Source: PSRF01 sp035557535
GTDB taxonomy: Bacteria > Acidobacteriota > Blastocatellia > Pyrinomonadales > Pyrinomonadaceae
Assembly: GCA_035557535.1 (NCBI GenBank)
Contig: DATMDU010000075.1
Coordinates: 124,001 to 188,000, forward strand
DNA length: 64,000 nucleotides
Direction: 5' to 3'
A program made the position numbers and the translations under genes. Under the pieces are notes generated by a model, which saw only the letters and a list, made by a program, of their open reading frames with translations, was not told the DNA's origin and did no database searches. Below are positions 55,201 through 60,552 of this stretch, piece after piece. The first letter of the stretch is position 1, and every line of letters starts with the position of its first letter.

Positions 55201-56647
55201 AGTCAATTTCGCAGTTAGCGGCACCGCGGGATTCGCAACCGATTACACGCAAACCGGCGCCGCCAGCTTCAGCTCATCAAGCGGCACGGTAACCTTCAGC
55301 GCCGGCGCTTCCACCGCAACCGTCACTATCGACCCGGCAACCGACACCACCGCCGAGTCGAATGAGACCGTCGTTCTGACGCTCGCTTCCGGCACCGGCT
55401 ATAACGTCGGCAGTCCCGCGGCGGCGACCGGCACCATCACCAACGATGATTCATCGGGCGGGATTGTCAGATTCAGTTCCGCTTTCTACAACACGACTGA
55501 AGATTCACGCTTCGTGACTATTACAGTCGAGCGCGTGGGCGACACTTCAGCCGCAGTCACGGTTGATTACGCAACCCCGGATGATAGTGAAGCTACCGTC
55601 GAGGTTCCGTGCGCGACCATTTCCGGGTCTGCTTCGCCGCGTTGCGATTTCACCACTGCCCTGGGCACATTGAGATTTGCCGCCGGCGAAACTTCGAAGA
55701 CCTTCACGGTGTTAATCTCGCAGGACAATTATGTGGAAGGACCCGAAACGCTGGCCCTGACGCTGTCAAACCTGACGGGAGGCGCGGTGTTTGGAGCGCC
55801 GTCAACAGCAACGTTGACGATAGCTGACGATGTAACGGAGCCGGCAGAGAATCCAATCGACGACGCCGAAAACTTCGTTCGCCAGCATTATCACGACTTC
55901 CTGAATCGTGAGCCTGATCCCAGCGGTCTGGCATTCTGGAGGGATCAGATCACCGCCTGCGGCACGAATCAGGCTTGCATTGAGAACAGGCGCATTCACG
56001 TGTCGGCTGCTTTCTACCTGTCAATCGAATTCCAGGGCACCGGCTACTTCGTGGAACGTCTCTACAAATCCGCTTACGGCGATGCGACCGGCACTTCGAC
56101 CATCGGCGGAGCGCATAATCTTCAAGTACCGGTTGTCAGGTTCAGTGAATTCCTGCTCGACACGCAGGAGATTGGATTGGGTGTGATTGTGGGAGCGCCC
56201 GGATGGGAGACCACCCTGGAAAACAACAAAGCCGCGTTTGTGTCCAGGTTCGTCGAGCGGTCAAGATTTGCCACCGAGTATCCGCTGTCGATGACTAATG
56301 CGGCCTTCGTTGACAAGCTGAACACCAACGCCGGCAACCCGCTCTCGCCAGCAGAACGCGATCAGTTGGTTGACGATCTTACGACCGCGGCCAAGACACG
56401 AGCTCAGGTCGTGCGAGCCGTGGCGGAAGATTCCGATCTGGTCAGTGCTGAGTTCAACCGGGCCTTCGTGCTGATGCAATACTTCGGCTACCTGCGGCGC
56501 AATCCGAATGCGGCCCCTGATTCAGACCACACTGGGTTCGACTTCTGGTTGACCAAGCTGAATCAGTTCAACGGCAACTTTGTAAACGCCGAGATGGTCA
56601 AGGCGTTTATCACATCCATTGAATACCGACGCCGGTCCGCTCCCTAA
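37295..56647 (+). CDS. Giant exported repeat protein: beta-helix, Calx-beta, CSLREA, DUF4214
   Basis: 6450 residues in one unbroken frame. A basic N-region of about 43 residues precedes a hydrophobic signal (LGVFVAALCVCAVVASVFVF, about 44-63, cleavage near AKAD). Then: an N-terminal beta-sandwich (about 75-280); a repeat-rich autotransporter-like region (about 285-1060, LTGNG and TFDLNGNSL turns); four parallel beta-helix modules each starting VYVDD-W-G (about 1069, 1757, 2379 and 3149); about 17 Calx-beta domains (first about 1635, last about 6054-6182); two CSLREA modules (about 3935 and 4905, CSLREA in each); and a C-terminal DUF4214 (about 6190-6449, VRQHYHDFLNREPD, FVLMQYFGYLRRNPN). Likely a cell-surface or secreted adhesin. 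No anchor motif such as LPXTG or a sorting domain is seen. Confidence 0.9.
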   Translation: MPRFNRSVSRKGTTASTARSSRNSFLKRIAAPLSSFSASGKRRLGVFVAALCVCAVVASVFVFQGAKADVTFLLIGVNITENFDGIGSSGTAALPTGWRVDSVSASPTTNYALAATATTQSAGNTNFTTGGTYNFANGVNATSTERAVGWLSSGSYSNPRNLFVQLTNNTNLTVNSLTVNYDIEKYRSGTPAFNINFFSSLDGVNWTAQAAGDHAFPADANSTTYTNPPSTTPKTVAITGLNLAQGANIYLRWSYTGALQTSAQALGIDNFSAQVNVTPSALQFRSIATGNWNATSTWEMSVDGTNWLPATMTPTASNGAIAIRNGHTVTVTATVIADELAVNTGALLLVNNGVTLQIPDNAGTDLTIDGLVGTAGNLALGGTAQVNGTLRLDEGGFLNLGSGTYAYDQTTGTLAFNTTTTASVDNTSDHWPTTNGPQNVSVASGGISVNAPRTIATSLATSGGISTAGNLTLNGLFRIFNGGFVSGSPTYGSASTLSYFTGTTYGRAGEWLPGATSNPGYPANIEIGANTTLDLPNGGVFDSSTSQMAGNLTIDAGSTLSMGAMNQQLTVVGNVNINGTLTLSTSGGGDFRTQGNWTDTGTFNHNGRGVYFDGSAPLQTISKSGGETFGHLLITKPTGSLQLLSNVAVSATSGGALQLVGAATFDLNGNSLSLTGNGGDIFVALGPRTITSTGATSAILFQGSKTIDANSPGTLTFGNCSLELNAPVDFGPSLSTINNSLTINAGGSVINNGPTYGSSSTLVYNTPAGHTTGVEWGNGTSGVGVPNNVTIQATTGTVAMGAGTRTVLGNMTITSGTLAMGGVSGDLHIKGNWANTGNFSPSNRTVHFDGTGAQSITKAGGETFYDLIVDKSSNSLTLNNPVNVDGLALTNGNVNTSAANLLTVTSTAANRLSGGSATSYVNGPLARVFPAGLATGTIYRFPIGKAGFNLFELVNPTTNAGGTVTLMAEEFDGDSGGTAGTGLTALNTNRYWSASITSGGANFINTTVRLTDAGVTAADAIGKSATQAGTYDSIDGTVVGQTILSDPFSSFSFFVIGTAAAPCVAPSTVYVDDDWAGETPGNDPDGGGAAVNFGCDSFATIQDGINGVAPSGTVIVAAGNYFENPTVNKAVTLQGANVGTAGSAARVAESNVRTLGASQTAVFSVTSNNVTIDGFQIDGDDPGQPGAPLTSGENTNVSYGVRPTGAFNNITVRNNIIRRVAIGFRGDGASQNNTVTANWFDSVGFFDFGYAVSLRGNYYANVTFNRMTRAWTGVHLNNHNGAGGPASFNITDNEIHAYAGGILYWLQYNGATGATISSNTITAEPTAVANNFGILVVSNQDAVSSTVTSNAISGHNYGIGLFNVPTTNNITIGATNSISGATLAGVLLTDNLNFNPVGTTNFLAGGPGATSTVNLNGLSITGNTGDGLKVEGGTNVQTLNATGVTVTGTSGTRGLEFVGGFATANVTSSTFTGFGTGIALLDSSSQVVTGSFNRIISTTTAIDNPNNQTANLQNNWWGCNGGPGQPGCGAVNGLNANFNPWIVLLGSATPSTITPGGSSTIDADMTHNSAGGIPVGTLPNMPVAWSATNGAMVPTSGTMVAGAASSVFTSSNSSDAMATILVDSQNTNINVNVDEPSFAINDVAMSEGNSGTTLFTFTITKTGTTAFSTSVDYATADGTAVSTGGSPDFTAITTTTVNFAPGDTTQQFSVSVNGDTAVELNEAFTVNLTNASGATISDASGTGTINNDDTCAVFTTVYVDDSWVGTAPGADPDAGGPATSFGCDSFATIQDGVTAVSAGGIVIVRDGSYTENVTITKAMSLRGHQFGVDARGRAASESTVSPAVGTSPTFTVAFNGLIVIDGFSFTGGPTGASGVIFTSVGPNDNMQISNNRFSGYPAAAVWMNRGGFDITIDKNIMDGSGIAGGGQAIFANGPQSYPGLNITNNNVINHPGRYGFFVDGNNNVGESATRAALISGNLFDGNLQSLNLGSRSFGKLGTPLLGTYAGTISNNTFSNNTANGIQAGIQHVLVTGNTFSNNAVDGLALTSFGNTGADRGAQNSVIVSNYFTGNVRAGIFFSGTQGVGLIGTNRANFNRLIGNGVGIQYGGSVAAGNNATIDVTNNWWGCNFGPGVGGAGCTGTPNGTLVFAGNTGVLDADPWIVLGTSASPNPTTPGGTSTVTAEMRFNSDAVDTSASGTVPQMPVTFSATEGTILPAASTISSGQATSTFTSTSLNSGTACSTVDGQLVCTTITLTLPSFSIDDVTLAEGNGGPGTTLFTFTITKTGATAFSTSVEYATADGTAVSTGGSPDFTAIPATPVTLTSAETTKQFSVLVNGDTTFEATEAFAVNLTNASGANISDSSGTGTITNDDACAVFTTVYVDDNWVGTPIGSDPDAGGPATVFGCDSFATIQGGVNGVSPGGTVQVAAGTYDEDVAITNAGLQLLGAGAGTTNIRGPIGGAGATVQIAASNVTVAGFTITRLGNNTTDWNNPALNSTGIAIQGQSITGALIRDNIITGNRTGLDINNSNGHAIRNNVIDFNRTGFIFRNQTDNMTVVENFITNNWTVGVLFLDASGGTNSPVQTAAFSTFSNNNISANWYGQIVDRQAGGSLPAAGTNAKNFRGNWFGTTSPATTTSDSTEPGYAAQIPVAYGGTATPPGGQPDIAGPGSANFRYTPFLQSGTDTNVETTPGRGTFGFQGVGSNVTVSPSNLNGWIFFDDFPGTGTGTGGFEPGPGTAPLGEGSAFLQVDSLGRHALGTGGFGGTRMNHVTDLSYSSYQNTLDPNFAISLQFEIDWDLNDAATAFAGRLVFEPYLSPAQGAVQQNVWQPWNALAGNWYGTRTTVTVNNVSGVAQPCQPATPCTWAQVLALFPNAGIRNTPTSPVLFKAGGPWAPNFDGNVDAFLFGINASDITYDFEPNPGLSINDLTQAEGNAGQTAYSFTVTLSRASDQIITVNYATADDSATAPSDYTAVAPTTLTFNPGETSKPAVVQVNGDTALEPDEQFFVNLSNVSASGEIRDPQGVGTITNDDSQFSIDDVTLAEGNPPGTTAFNFTITRTGFTGSSASVEYATVNGTATAPSDFTAILATPVTFLSGESTKPVTVLVNRDYTVEPNEAFTVQLSNPSGATISDADGTGTITNDDTAPPVVYVDDSWIGVPLGTDPDAGGPATAMGYDAFATVQEGINGVAAGGIVNVIDGTYLEDVTIAANGTRLLGFGPGVKTIRGAIGGPSGATILVQASNVTIAGLTITRDGNTVAQWNDPNLNSTGIAIQGLSLSGTLIRDNVIDGNRTGIDVNNSNSHTIRNNTIDNNRTGMIFRNQTEGITVVENFITNNWTVGIVFLDASLGSNVPVQSAVGSVFNNNDLSGNWYGQIVDRQTGGSLPAPNTTNLKNFRGNWLGTTAPVVTTANSAEPGYAAQIPVIYGGTAVPPGGQPDIAGPASANVKYIPFLQSGTDTNVETVPGRGTNGFQGVPSDYIVVRETNLKGWTQQHSTCGGTNTGSQAFVVGPGTPPVGEGSLQFTIGSNGNTFETIRTADYNNVRLDTISSLSYSTYVVQDGTGGQAPYLLLNIDFNGDNMQDDQIFFEPVYQHAHTVNVPDQGALVVGTWQSWNAQAGGWWSTGNIAGAGPGANVKTIAQYLAVQPNARILHPAAGTGGFRIATGCGGGAWPNFIGNADNLRVGLSAANTRYDFEPLPRLTIDDVTHAEGNSGTTDYTFTITLSAASDQTVTVDYGTGDVSATQPSDYTQLTTTTLTFNPGETTKNVTVSVNGDTEVEPDETFTLNLSNAVNATITDASGIGTITNDDTDVSVAVSPLSVNEDGVPNLVYTFTRTGVTTGSVTANFSVGGTANPANDYTYIPGGSDTFTPPSGTVTFGPTVTAVTVTIDPTADISYEPNETVVLTVTSGTGYNPGTPSVATGTITNDDVIPATLVVTKTDDTNDGFCSLDDCSLREAITNANANADASTINFNIPNADPGRNLTTGVYTITLGSALPAITQAATIDGYSQEPCPPSPAVPCSRENTLAVGSDALLLIEIDATNAGGYGLVVDASNTLLKGLVMNRATQSEIWLRTGTDQAVRGSYLGTDAAGAADLGNTVRAGVEINGNNNNAIGGPNAADRNVVSGGNGSGIFIINGASNNTIQNNYIGTDKSGLLELQNTGSGVIIDNRTNNTIRGNVISGNDADGVLIRGDFTGLTTPNQILGNIIGLKANGTEAMGNIGSGVKLQSGATNHIIGGTSPGDGNIIAFNGGDGVSIASGVNTSVRGNSIFTNGTFANGNLHLGIDLDPDGVTPNDANDPDTGSNDLQNFPVIRAAQVATPNVIRGTLNSTPSQTFTIDFYRNSACDASGNGEGQTWMGSTTTNTGANGDGLWSFSPAVLNPGDVITATATNATGSTSEFSACFTAAAVSFGEIKFAAANTNDTETNAGTHTANIVVQRVNGADRAVSVTYTITDGTAQDDNPATEDNDYSVVLATGTLNWANGDASDKNIPITVNGDTKFELDETVNITLSAPTGGATITGPTAATLTIQNDDTTPVVSINDVTQVEGNGPGTTGFTFTVSLSNASYQAVTVNYQTQDGTTNPAIAGTDYTAIASTLLTFDPDETSKPVTVQVNGDTTYEENETFFVNLSSPSNATSGDMQGLGTITNDDPQPTISIDDVTHVEGNVSGVDNDPDLTNYDFTVTLSNPSYQTITVEYATANNTAVAPGDFNAVTTTTLTFLPGETSKPLTVVVKGDTIYELDETFFVNLSNPTNATTTDQGVGTITNDDDAPTLAIGDRTLNEGTTLGVSTSFNFTVTKNGSTEVTATVNFATAPGSATANVAPCPSGDDYQTQNGSLSFLAGETTKTITVPVCKDSTFEGNETFFVNLSGEAHSTVTDSQGLGTILNDDIPSSGFTVNTTDDLDDTVCDGTHCSLREAIIASNGSATAVAINFAIPASDLRHFYYQDDSTTGQVTLANVANTIAADDSTIGDIDPDWPHSWWSILPGSQLPSSTKQVLIDGYSQTGAVANSLANSTNAVLRIELNGSSAGLNSNGLIISGGTSTLRGLAINRFQRDGSAPTPAGNGASVTSGSNSISGNFIGTDVSGTLDLGNGGSGIIATGFTTSIGGPTPDIVNLISGNALDGVTFSNSNSNVVLGNFIGTAANGASGMGNGANGISFVGLGAVANTVGGTSAGERNIIAFNAGDGLNLSTASFGNGLRGNSIFSNGTTSTHLGIDLGTDGITANDAADGDSGPNSLQNFPVITLAQVTGSTRTITGTLNSTPTEAFNIDFYQSPSCDNSGNGEGMTFLGSITTDPTDASGDVSFTFHPSVLTVGQVVTATATSTVSSFSTSEFSQCFTVNDGSPGAGDIQFTSATYTVSESATTASITVTRVGGTNGSVTANFSTSDGSAQAPGDYSTVTNFPITYVEGEMGDKTVTVPIADNSAFELSETVNLSLSSTTINRPESSAPSVFPYDAVLTITDDDTAPSFAIDDVTLLEGTGGATSYVFTVTKTGSTLVNATVDYATSPNTATSPSDFGALLTTTLTFLPADTSKQVTVLVNGDSTVEPPEDFAVNLSNATNATISDGVGTGTITNDDTDVTVAVSPSAAAEDGASNLVYTFTRTGVTSGAITVNFSVGGTASATDYTESGADTFSATSGTITFGAGVTTKQVTLDPAADNTVEPDETVVLTVTAGTGYNVGSPSVATGTITNDDTDVTVAVSPSTASEDGAPNLVYTFTRNGVSTGALTVNFSVGGTATFTSDYTQIGAATFTATTGTVTFGAGNTTAQVTLDPLTDSTVESDETAILTVTSGTGYNVANPSAATGTITNDDTDVTLAVSPSTVSEDGAPTLVYTFTRNGVTAGALTVNFSVAGTAGFTTDYTQTGAASFSASSGTVTFGAGNTTATVTLDPVADTAVESDETAILTLTSGTGYNVSSPSSATGTITNDDTDITVAVSPSSVTEDGVPNLVYTFTRNGVTSGALTVNFAVSGTAGFATDYTQTGAASFSSSSGTVTFSAGASTATVTIDPATDTTAESNETVVLTLASGTGYNVGSPAAATGTITNDDSSGGIVRFSSAFYNTTEDSRFVTITVERVGDTSAAVTVDYATPDDSEATVEVPCATISGSASPRCDFTTALGTLRFAAGETSKTFTVLISQDNYVEGPETLALTLSNLTGGAVFGAPSTATLTIADDVTEPAENPIDDAENFVRQHYHDFLNREPDPSGLAFWRDQITACGTNQACIENRRIHVSAAFYLSIEFQGTGYFVERLYKSAYGDATGTSTIGGAHNLQVPVVRFSEFLLDTQEIGLGVIVGAPGWETTLENNKAAFVSRFVERSRFATEYPLSMTNAAFVDKLNTNAGNPLSPAERDQLVDDLTTAAKTRAQVVRAVAEDSDLVSAEFNRAFVLMQYFGYLRRNPNAAPDSDHTGFDFWLTKLNQFNGNFVNAEMVKAFITSIEYRRRSAP
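40498..48385 (+). repeat. Four intragenic beta-helix modules of the giant gene
   Basis: Module starts at about 40498, 42564, 44430 and 46739, each reading VYVDDxWxG then PDAGG and FATIQ. Each is followed by one or two Calx-beta domains. Modules three and four are nearest relatives: both contain RDNIITGNRTG/RDNVIDGNRTG, NLxNFRGNWxGTT, PPGGQPDIAGP and RGTxGFQGV in the same order, so they came from a recent duplication of about 2.3 kb. Confidence 0.8.
54040..55450 (+). repeat. Four tandem near-identical Calx-beta repeats in the giant gene
   Basis: Units start at about 54039, 54389, 54742 and 55094, each about 350 bp (117 codons). Each begins NDDTDVTVAVSPS and contains GAPNLVYTFTRNGVTSGALT, VNFSVGGTA, GTVTFGAG and SGTGYNV. 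Unit two resembles unit three most. A further relative is at about 48716. Confidence 0.85.
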
Positions 56648-56671
56648 TTCATGGGCCAGCGTCATTCTCGA

Positions 56672-56700
56672 GGGGCACGGCAGCGTGCCCCTTTTTCTTT
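56672..56700 (+). terminator. Intrinsic terminator of the giant gene
   Basis: GGGGCACGGCAGCGTGCCCC is a perfect eight-base-pair stem with a GCAG loop, followed by TTTTTCTTT. It starts 24 bp after the stop codon. Confidence 0.9.
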
Positions 56701-56737
56701 GTCGCGTCCTCGACTATTTGGTTAGTCGCCTGGGTCG

Positions 56738-57001
56738 CTAGTGACTTCGAATGTCTGACGCGTTGGCTGCTTTGAAATAGAAGGGCCCGCTTGAGTTCCA
56801 GGTCTTGCTGTCAAACTGCCGGTGTGCCCCGCAGGCTATACAGACACGGTATGTCTCGCCATGTCTTGAAAAAGGACGGCTCATTTCATGATGAGCGCAG
56901 CCAAAGAGTCCTTTTAGCCAACGACCCAGGCCGGCAGTTAATTGCGGCACTCTTATCTGCTCACCGGAATATTGTTCCAATGTTGCTAATGCTGCTTGCA
57001 T
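56738..57001 (-). CDS. Small zinc-binding-like protein
   Basis: 87 residues starting MQAALATLEQYSG. It ends with a metal-ligand-like region: GCAHHEMSRPFSRHGETYRV then CIACGAHRQFD (Cys-x2-His and Cys-x2-Cys). GGAGG lies five bases before the ATG, so this start is favoured over the long frame reaching to 57301. Similar small proteins with this CxxH/CxxC pattern are common in acidobacterial genomes; function unknown. It faces the giant gene, with the terminator between them. Confidence 0.7.
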   Translation of the reverse strand: MQAALATLEQYSGEQIRVPQLTAGLGRWLKGLFGCAHHEMSRPFSRHGETYRVCIACGAHRQFDSKTWNSSGPFYFKAANASDIRSH

Positions 57002-57394
57002 AGTTCCTCCATCGTTCAAGAAAGCTTCCTTCCCAACCGGTAGATAACGATCTGCAAACTGAACAAATCTGAATCCCCTCAGGTTGGTGCAAACGTTTGA
57101 GCGAGCAAGCCGGATGCCCGACAGGGGAAGTTTCAAATTTCGAAACCGGCGCAGAAGGAAATCTATTCTTTTGTGACGATGAGGATGGATTCGGTAAACG
57201 AGACGAAGGCACAACGCGGATATTTGGCGCGGGAAGAAGTATTCAGTGGGTCGACAAATACAGAATCCCAACGAGTCGGGATAGCGACCGGGTCTCCCCA
57301 CCGAGCGTCCTGATCCCCATTTATCTCTGTTCTATTGCTTGCCAAAGCGGCGACAGGCCGCCGCACTCAAAGGAGAGATTGTTCTACGAAGGAT
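57002..57394. other. Intergenic region with one family A repeat arm
   Basis: About 390 bases. No coding frame has a good start and recognisable content. It contains a single family A arm (CAAAGCGGCGACAGGCCGCC then GCACTCAAAGG, about 57342-57372) next to the stop of the membrane protein gene. Confidence 0.5.
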
Positions 57395-58465
57395 TTAGGG
57401 AGTTGACCGGAAGGCCGCATCGTTGGTGGGTCGTGAAATCAAGAGCGCGACGGACAGGCTTAGCAAACCTCCGCTGATATTGAACACGGAGCGACCGATA
57501 CTCCCGCCCGCATCAATAAACGCTCCCAACAGGATAGCGGTGACTGCAGCCGTCGCAGTTGCTGCCACCCATTTCCTCGGAAATGAGCCCAGCCTCCAAA
57601 TGCCAAGAGGAAGCAGCCATCCAAATACATACCAGAAGTTCGGCTGTGTAAAAGCGCGCACGATAGCCTTGAGGTAGTTCGCATCGGCCCTGGCTGTCCG
57701 CGCCATTTCCCATGGCCACGCGAAAAAACCCATGACCTGAGAATGGACCAGCATCACTGTACCCAGGCCAAGAATCGCCATAGCAACGATAAGAATCAGC
57801 CGGCGACCACGACCGTCGATCCGGTCGACCCTCCGGCCTTCTATAAACCACCACGTAAACGCAAAGACAGTTGAAAAGGGAACAAAAGTTTCCTTGGCCA
57901 TCGCGCCAAAGATGCCCAGAACCGGAAGCAGAAACCAACGCCCGTTTTGCAGCGCCCAGATGAGCAGTGCCATAAAACAAGCCTCGCCGGCATCGACAAG
58001 CCCTACGAGCAACAGTTGCGGCACCGCGAAACTGAGCAGGTAAAGCGTAGCCCCAAGTAAGCTGACAGATAAATCGTTCAAGAGCTTCGTGCCAATACTC
58101 ACCACCAAACAAGCAGTGGCGGCGCAAAAAATAGAATTGGCGACCAATAATCCAAAGAAGCCGGGGTCCCAGGTTCCGGGTAAACGTAATGCGAACCAAT
58201 AGAACGGTCGCGCCACGGTGGGCACTAATACGCGGCGGCGAAAAACGTCCCTGAATGATGACTGGTCTTCGCCGGTAGTCATCGCGTAATACTTAATCGT
58301 ATCGCTTAATCCTCTGGTCGCGCGCGGGTCGTAGCGCTTGAGCGTGGGATAGCCGAGTCCCAGGCAGACAAGGAAAAACAACGACCAAAGAAGCAGAAAG
58401 TATCTTGCCGTTTGTAGCCTTGTTCTCCCGTAGATCGAACCGGTGGAATTGTTATGGTTTGGCAT
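57395..58465 (-). CDS. Polytopic membrane protein, possibly a GT-C-like glycosyltransferase
   Basis: 356 residues with about nine hydrophobic helices. An extra-cytoplasmic loop YDPRATRGLSDTIKYYAMTT follows the first helix, where GT-C enzymes carry their acidic catalytic residue. The helices include FFLVCLGLGYPTL, FGLLVANSIFCAATACLVVS and LLGATLYLLSFAVPQLLLVG. It lies 18 bp after the M61 peptidase stop on the same strand, so the two may be one transcript. The GT-C idea rests on topology only; substrate unknown. Confidence 0.75.
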   Translation of the reverse strand: MPNHNNSTGSIYGRTRLQTARYFLLLWSLFFLVCLGLGYPTLKRYDPRATRGLSDTIKYYAMTTGEDQSSFRDVFRRRVLVPTVARPFYWFALRLPGTWDPGFFGLLVANSIFCAATACLVVSIGTKLLNDLSVSLLGATLYLLSFAVPQLLLVGLVDAGEACFMALLIWALQNGRWFLLPVLGIFGAMAKETFVPFSTVFAFTWWFIEGRRVDRIDGRGRRLILIVAMAILGLGTVMLVHSQVMGFFAWPWEMARTARADANYLKAIVRAFTQPNFWYVFGWLLPLGIWRLGSFPRKWVAATATAAVTAILLGAFIDAGGSIGRSVFNISGGLLSLSVALLISRPTNDAAFRSTP

Positions 58466-58483
58466 TTTTCGCGAACGGCAGGG

Positions 58484-60391
58484 TTAACGCTGGCCCGCGC
58501 CGGTCAGCCACGCTTCACGCAGAGTTTTCTGTTGCGGCGTCGCATCTCTTTTTTCTTCGATGCGGTATTCAAAACGCTCCGGCGCGGTAAGTACAATCGC
58601 AGTATCAATAGTACGTCGATCGCGCTTCACGGAAATCGGGATCCGATCACCCGGCTTGAAGCGATTAAGCGAGACGAGCCAATTCTCACGAGCAATATTC
58701 TTCCGCCCGAGGGAAACAATCTCATCGCCCCGCTGCAAACCGGCATCTTCGGCCGGAGAACCATTACGTACCGAACCAATCGTCAGAAAACCTTTGCTGC
58801 CCCAGTCCACTGTGATTCCGGCATCGTAGGGTTGGCGCGCCGGCTCGCGCACCACGCGCAACCCCAGAAAAGCAAAGGCCTCCTCGTAAGGCAGCGTCTC
58901 CACGTTTCGAACGTAGCGGCGGAAGAAGCCACTCAGATCCTGGCGCGCGACTTCAGATGCCACCCGCTCGAAATCCTCACCGGTGTAGCCGCGGCCGCGC
59001 AGGTAATAACTCGCATTCGGGCTTTTCAAATAAAACTCATCATACATGCGGCGCATTACGTCATCGAGCGAGGCACGGCCATTTGTCTTGCCGCGAATGA
59101 TTAGATCGAGCACCATTCCCACCAGTTCACCTTTCGGGTAATAACTGATTGCTGTATTCGACAGGTTCGTCCGTTGAGCATGCGGCGCGTCATCTATGTA
59201 GGGCGCAGAAAGAGAAGATTCTTCAGCGCTGATCAGCCGAGTTCCACCTGCATTCTCGATTCCGGTAATCGTCTGACTTTCCCGGCGCAGAAAAGCCGTG
59301 TCGTCCCAGATGCCAGCGCGCCGCATCATCAGATGTCCATAGTAATTTGTGATGCCTTCAGCAATCCATAAACTGCGCGTCTGCAAAGGCCGCGTGAAGT
59401 CCCAGGGGCCAAGTTCTATGGGACGAAGGCGTTTGACATTCCACACGTGAAAAAACTCATGGGACACCGTATCCAGCGTTTCACCCAAAACGCCGTCTTC
59501 GCCCAGGGCCCCGGGCAAAATAATTTGAGTTGAAGTGAGATGTTCCATCCCGTCGCCGGAATGATCGTCAGCAGCGTAATGGATTAGGAAAGTGTAAGCA
59601 TCGAAATCGGGCGGTCCCCACATCGCTATCTGGGCCTTCACGATCTTTTCCACGTCCCGCACCAGATTTGCGCGTTTCCCTCCCTCGTTGCCGAACGAAT
59701 GGACCATCACCTGATACTTCTTACCACTGACTTCAAAACTGTCTACCGTCCAGTTCGGCGCAATCTCGGTCGACGTGTCAACCAATTCGTCCCAATTGGG
59801 AAAATTCCAGGTGCGTTGATCCGGACGGGCCATGCGCCCATTGATGATCCGCCATCCGGCAGGTGGGTTAATCACCAGCTGCACGGGATCGGGTTTGTGA
59901 TTTACGACGTACATGAAAACCGAGCCGCCGTTGTAGTTTGCATGGCGTTCGTCGAGTTGAGAGAAAGTACCCGACAAATCGTTGCCGAAAACCTTGTAAC
60001 GAATTGTCAGGCTGTTTGTGTTCGTGGTTGAGACGCGCCACGTCTGCTCGTCTACCCGGCTAAAGGGAACGATTGCCAGCTTACACTTAGCGTCGGGGGG
60101 GCAAATTCCGCCGAGCGCCTGGAATTCCTGAACATTTTTCGCAAAATCAAAGATTGCATAACGGCCGGGCGACCATTTTGCCATCTGAAAGTCGATCGAC
60201 TTCGGCAAAGGATCGGGCAGCTCAACTTCAATCGTAACTTCAAATAAATGCGAAACGGGACGCGACATGGCCAGCCGGTAGGTTAATGACCGGAGCGGCT
60301 TATCCTGGGCCAGCGTGGGATTGCTACCCGCGGGCGCAAGGCACCAGGCCAGTAAAAGGATAGCTACAAGACTGAACGATCTGGCCTTCAT
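58484..60391 (-). CDS. Exported M61 family peptidase with PDZ domain
   Basis: 635 residues. After a signal peptide (SLVAILLLAWCLAPAGSNPT) comes the M61 (glycyl aminopeptidase-like) domain with an N-terminal beta-sandwich, the zinc site HEFFH in SHEFFHVWNVKRL and the third ligand Glu in SLWIAEGITNYY. A PDZ domain follows near residues 515-590 (GFLTIGSVRNGSPAEDAGLQ then RGDEIVSLG). Start at 60391 (MKARSF) gives the best signal peptide. Predicted to cleave peptides in the periplasm. It is divergent from the alanyl-tRNA editing gene. Confidence 0.9.
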   Translation of the reverse strand: MKARSFSLVAILLLAWCLAPAGSNPTLAQDKPLRSLTYRLAMSRPVSHLFEVTIEVELPDPLPKSIDFQMAKWSPGRYAIFDFAKNVQEFQALGGICPPDAKCKLAIVPFSRVDEQTWRVSTTNTNSLTIRYKVFGNDLSGTFSQLDERHANYNGGSVFMYVVNHKPDPVQLVINPPAGWRIINGRMARPDQRTWNFPNWDELVDTSTEIAPNWTVDSFEVSGKKYQVMVHSFGNEGGKRANLVRDVEKIVKAQIAMWGPPDFDAYTFLIHYAADDHSGDGMEHLTSTQIILPGALGEDGVLGETLDTVSHEFFHVWNVKRLRPIELGPWDFTRPLQTRSLWIAEGITNYYGHLMMRRAGIWDDTAFLRRESQTITGIENAGGTRLISAEESSLSAPYIDDAPHAQRTNLSNTAISYYPKGELVGMVLDLIIRGKTNGRASLDDVMRRMYDEFYLKSPNASYYLRGRGYTGEDFERVASEVARQDLSGFFRRYVRNVETLPYEEAFAFLGLRVVREPARQPYDAGITVDWGSKGFLTIGSVRNGSPAEDAGLQRGDEIVSLGRKNIARENWLVSLNRFKPGDRIPISVKRDRRTIDTAIVLTAPERFEYRIEEKRDATPQQKTLREAWLTGAGQR

Positions 60392-60552
60392 ACTTATTGA
60401 CTCCACTTTAGAATATTAGAGCAGCGTACCGGCGGCTTGAAAGATTCGCGATTATCCGGTTCCTGCAAACGGCTGTCAAAGACTTTGCTGTCCGCGCTTC
60501 GGATCCGCTTCGATACTTGCAAACCCATTGAGCATTGCATTATTAACTCACC

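Noticed and set aside
37295..56647. Giant gene as a megasynthase (NRPS/PKS)
   Set aside because: No carrier, condensation or ketosynthase motifs; the sequence is Thr/Asn/Gly-rich beta repeats throughout.
57097..57477. 126-codon plus-strand frame upstream of the membrane protein
   Set aside because: It runs into the antisense of the polytopic membrane gene and contains a family A repeat arm; composition does not look like a protein.
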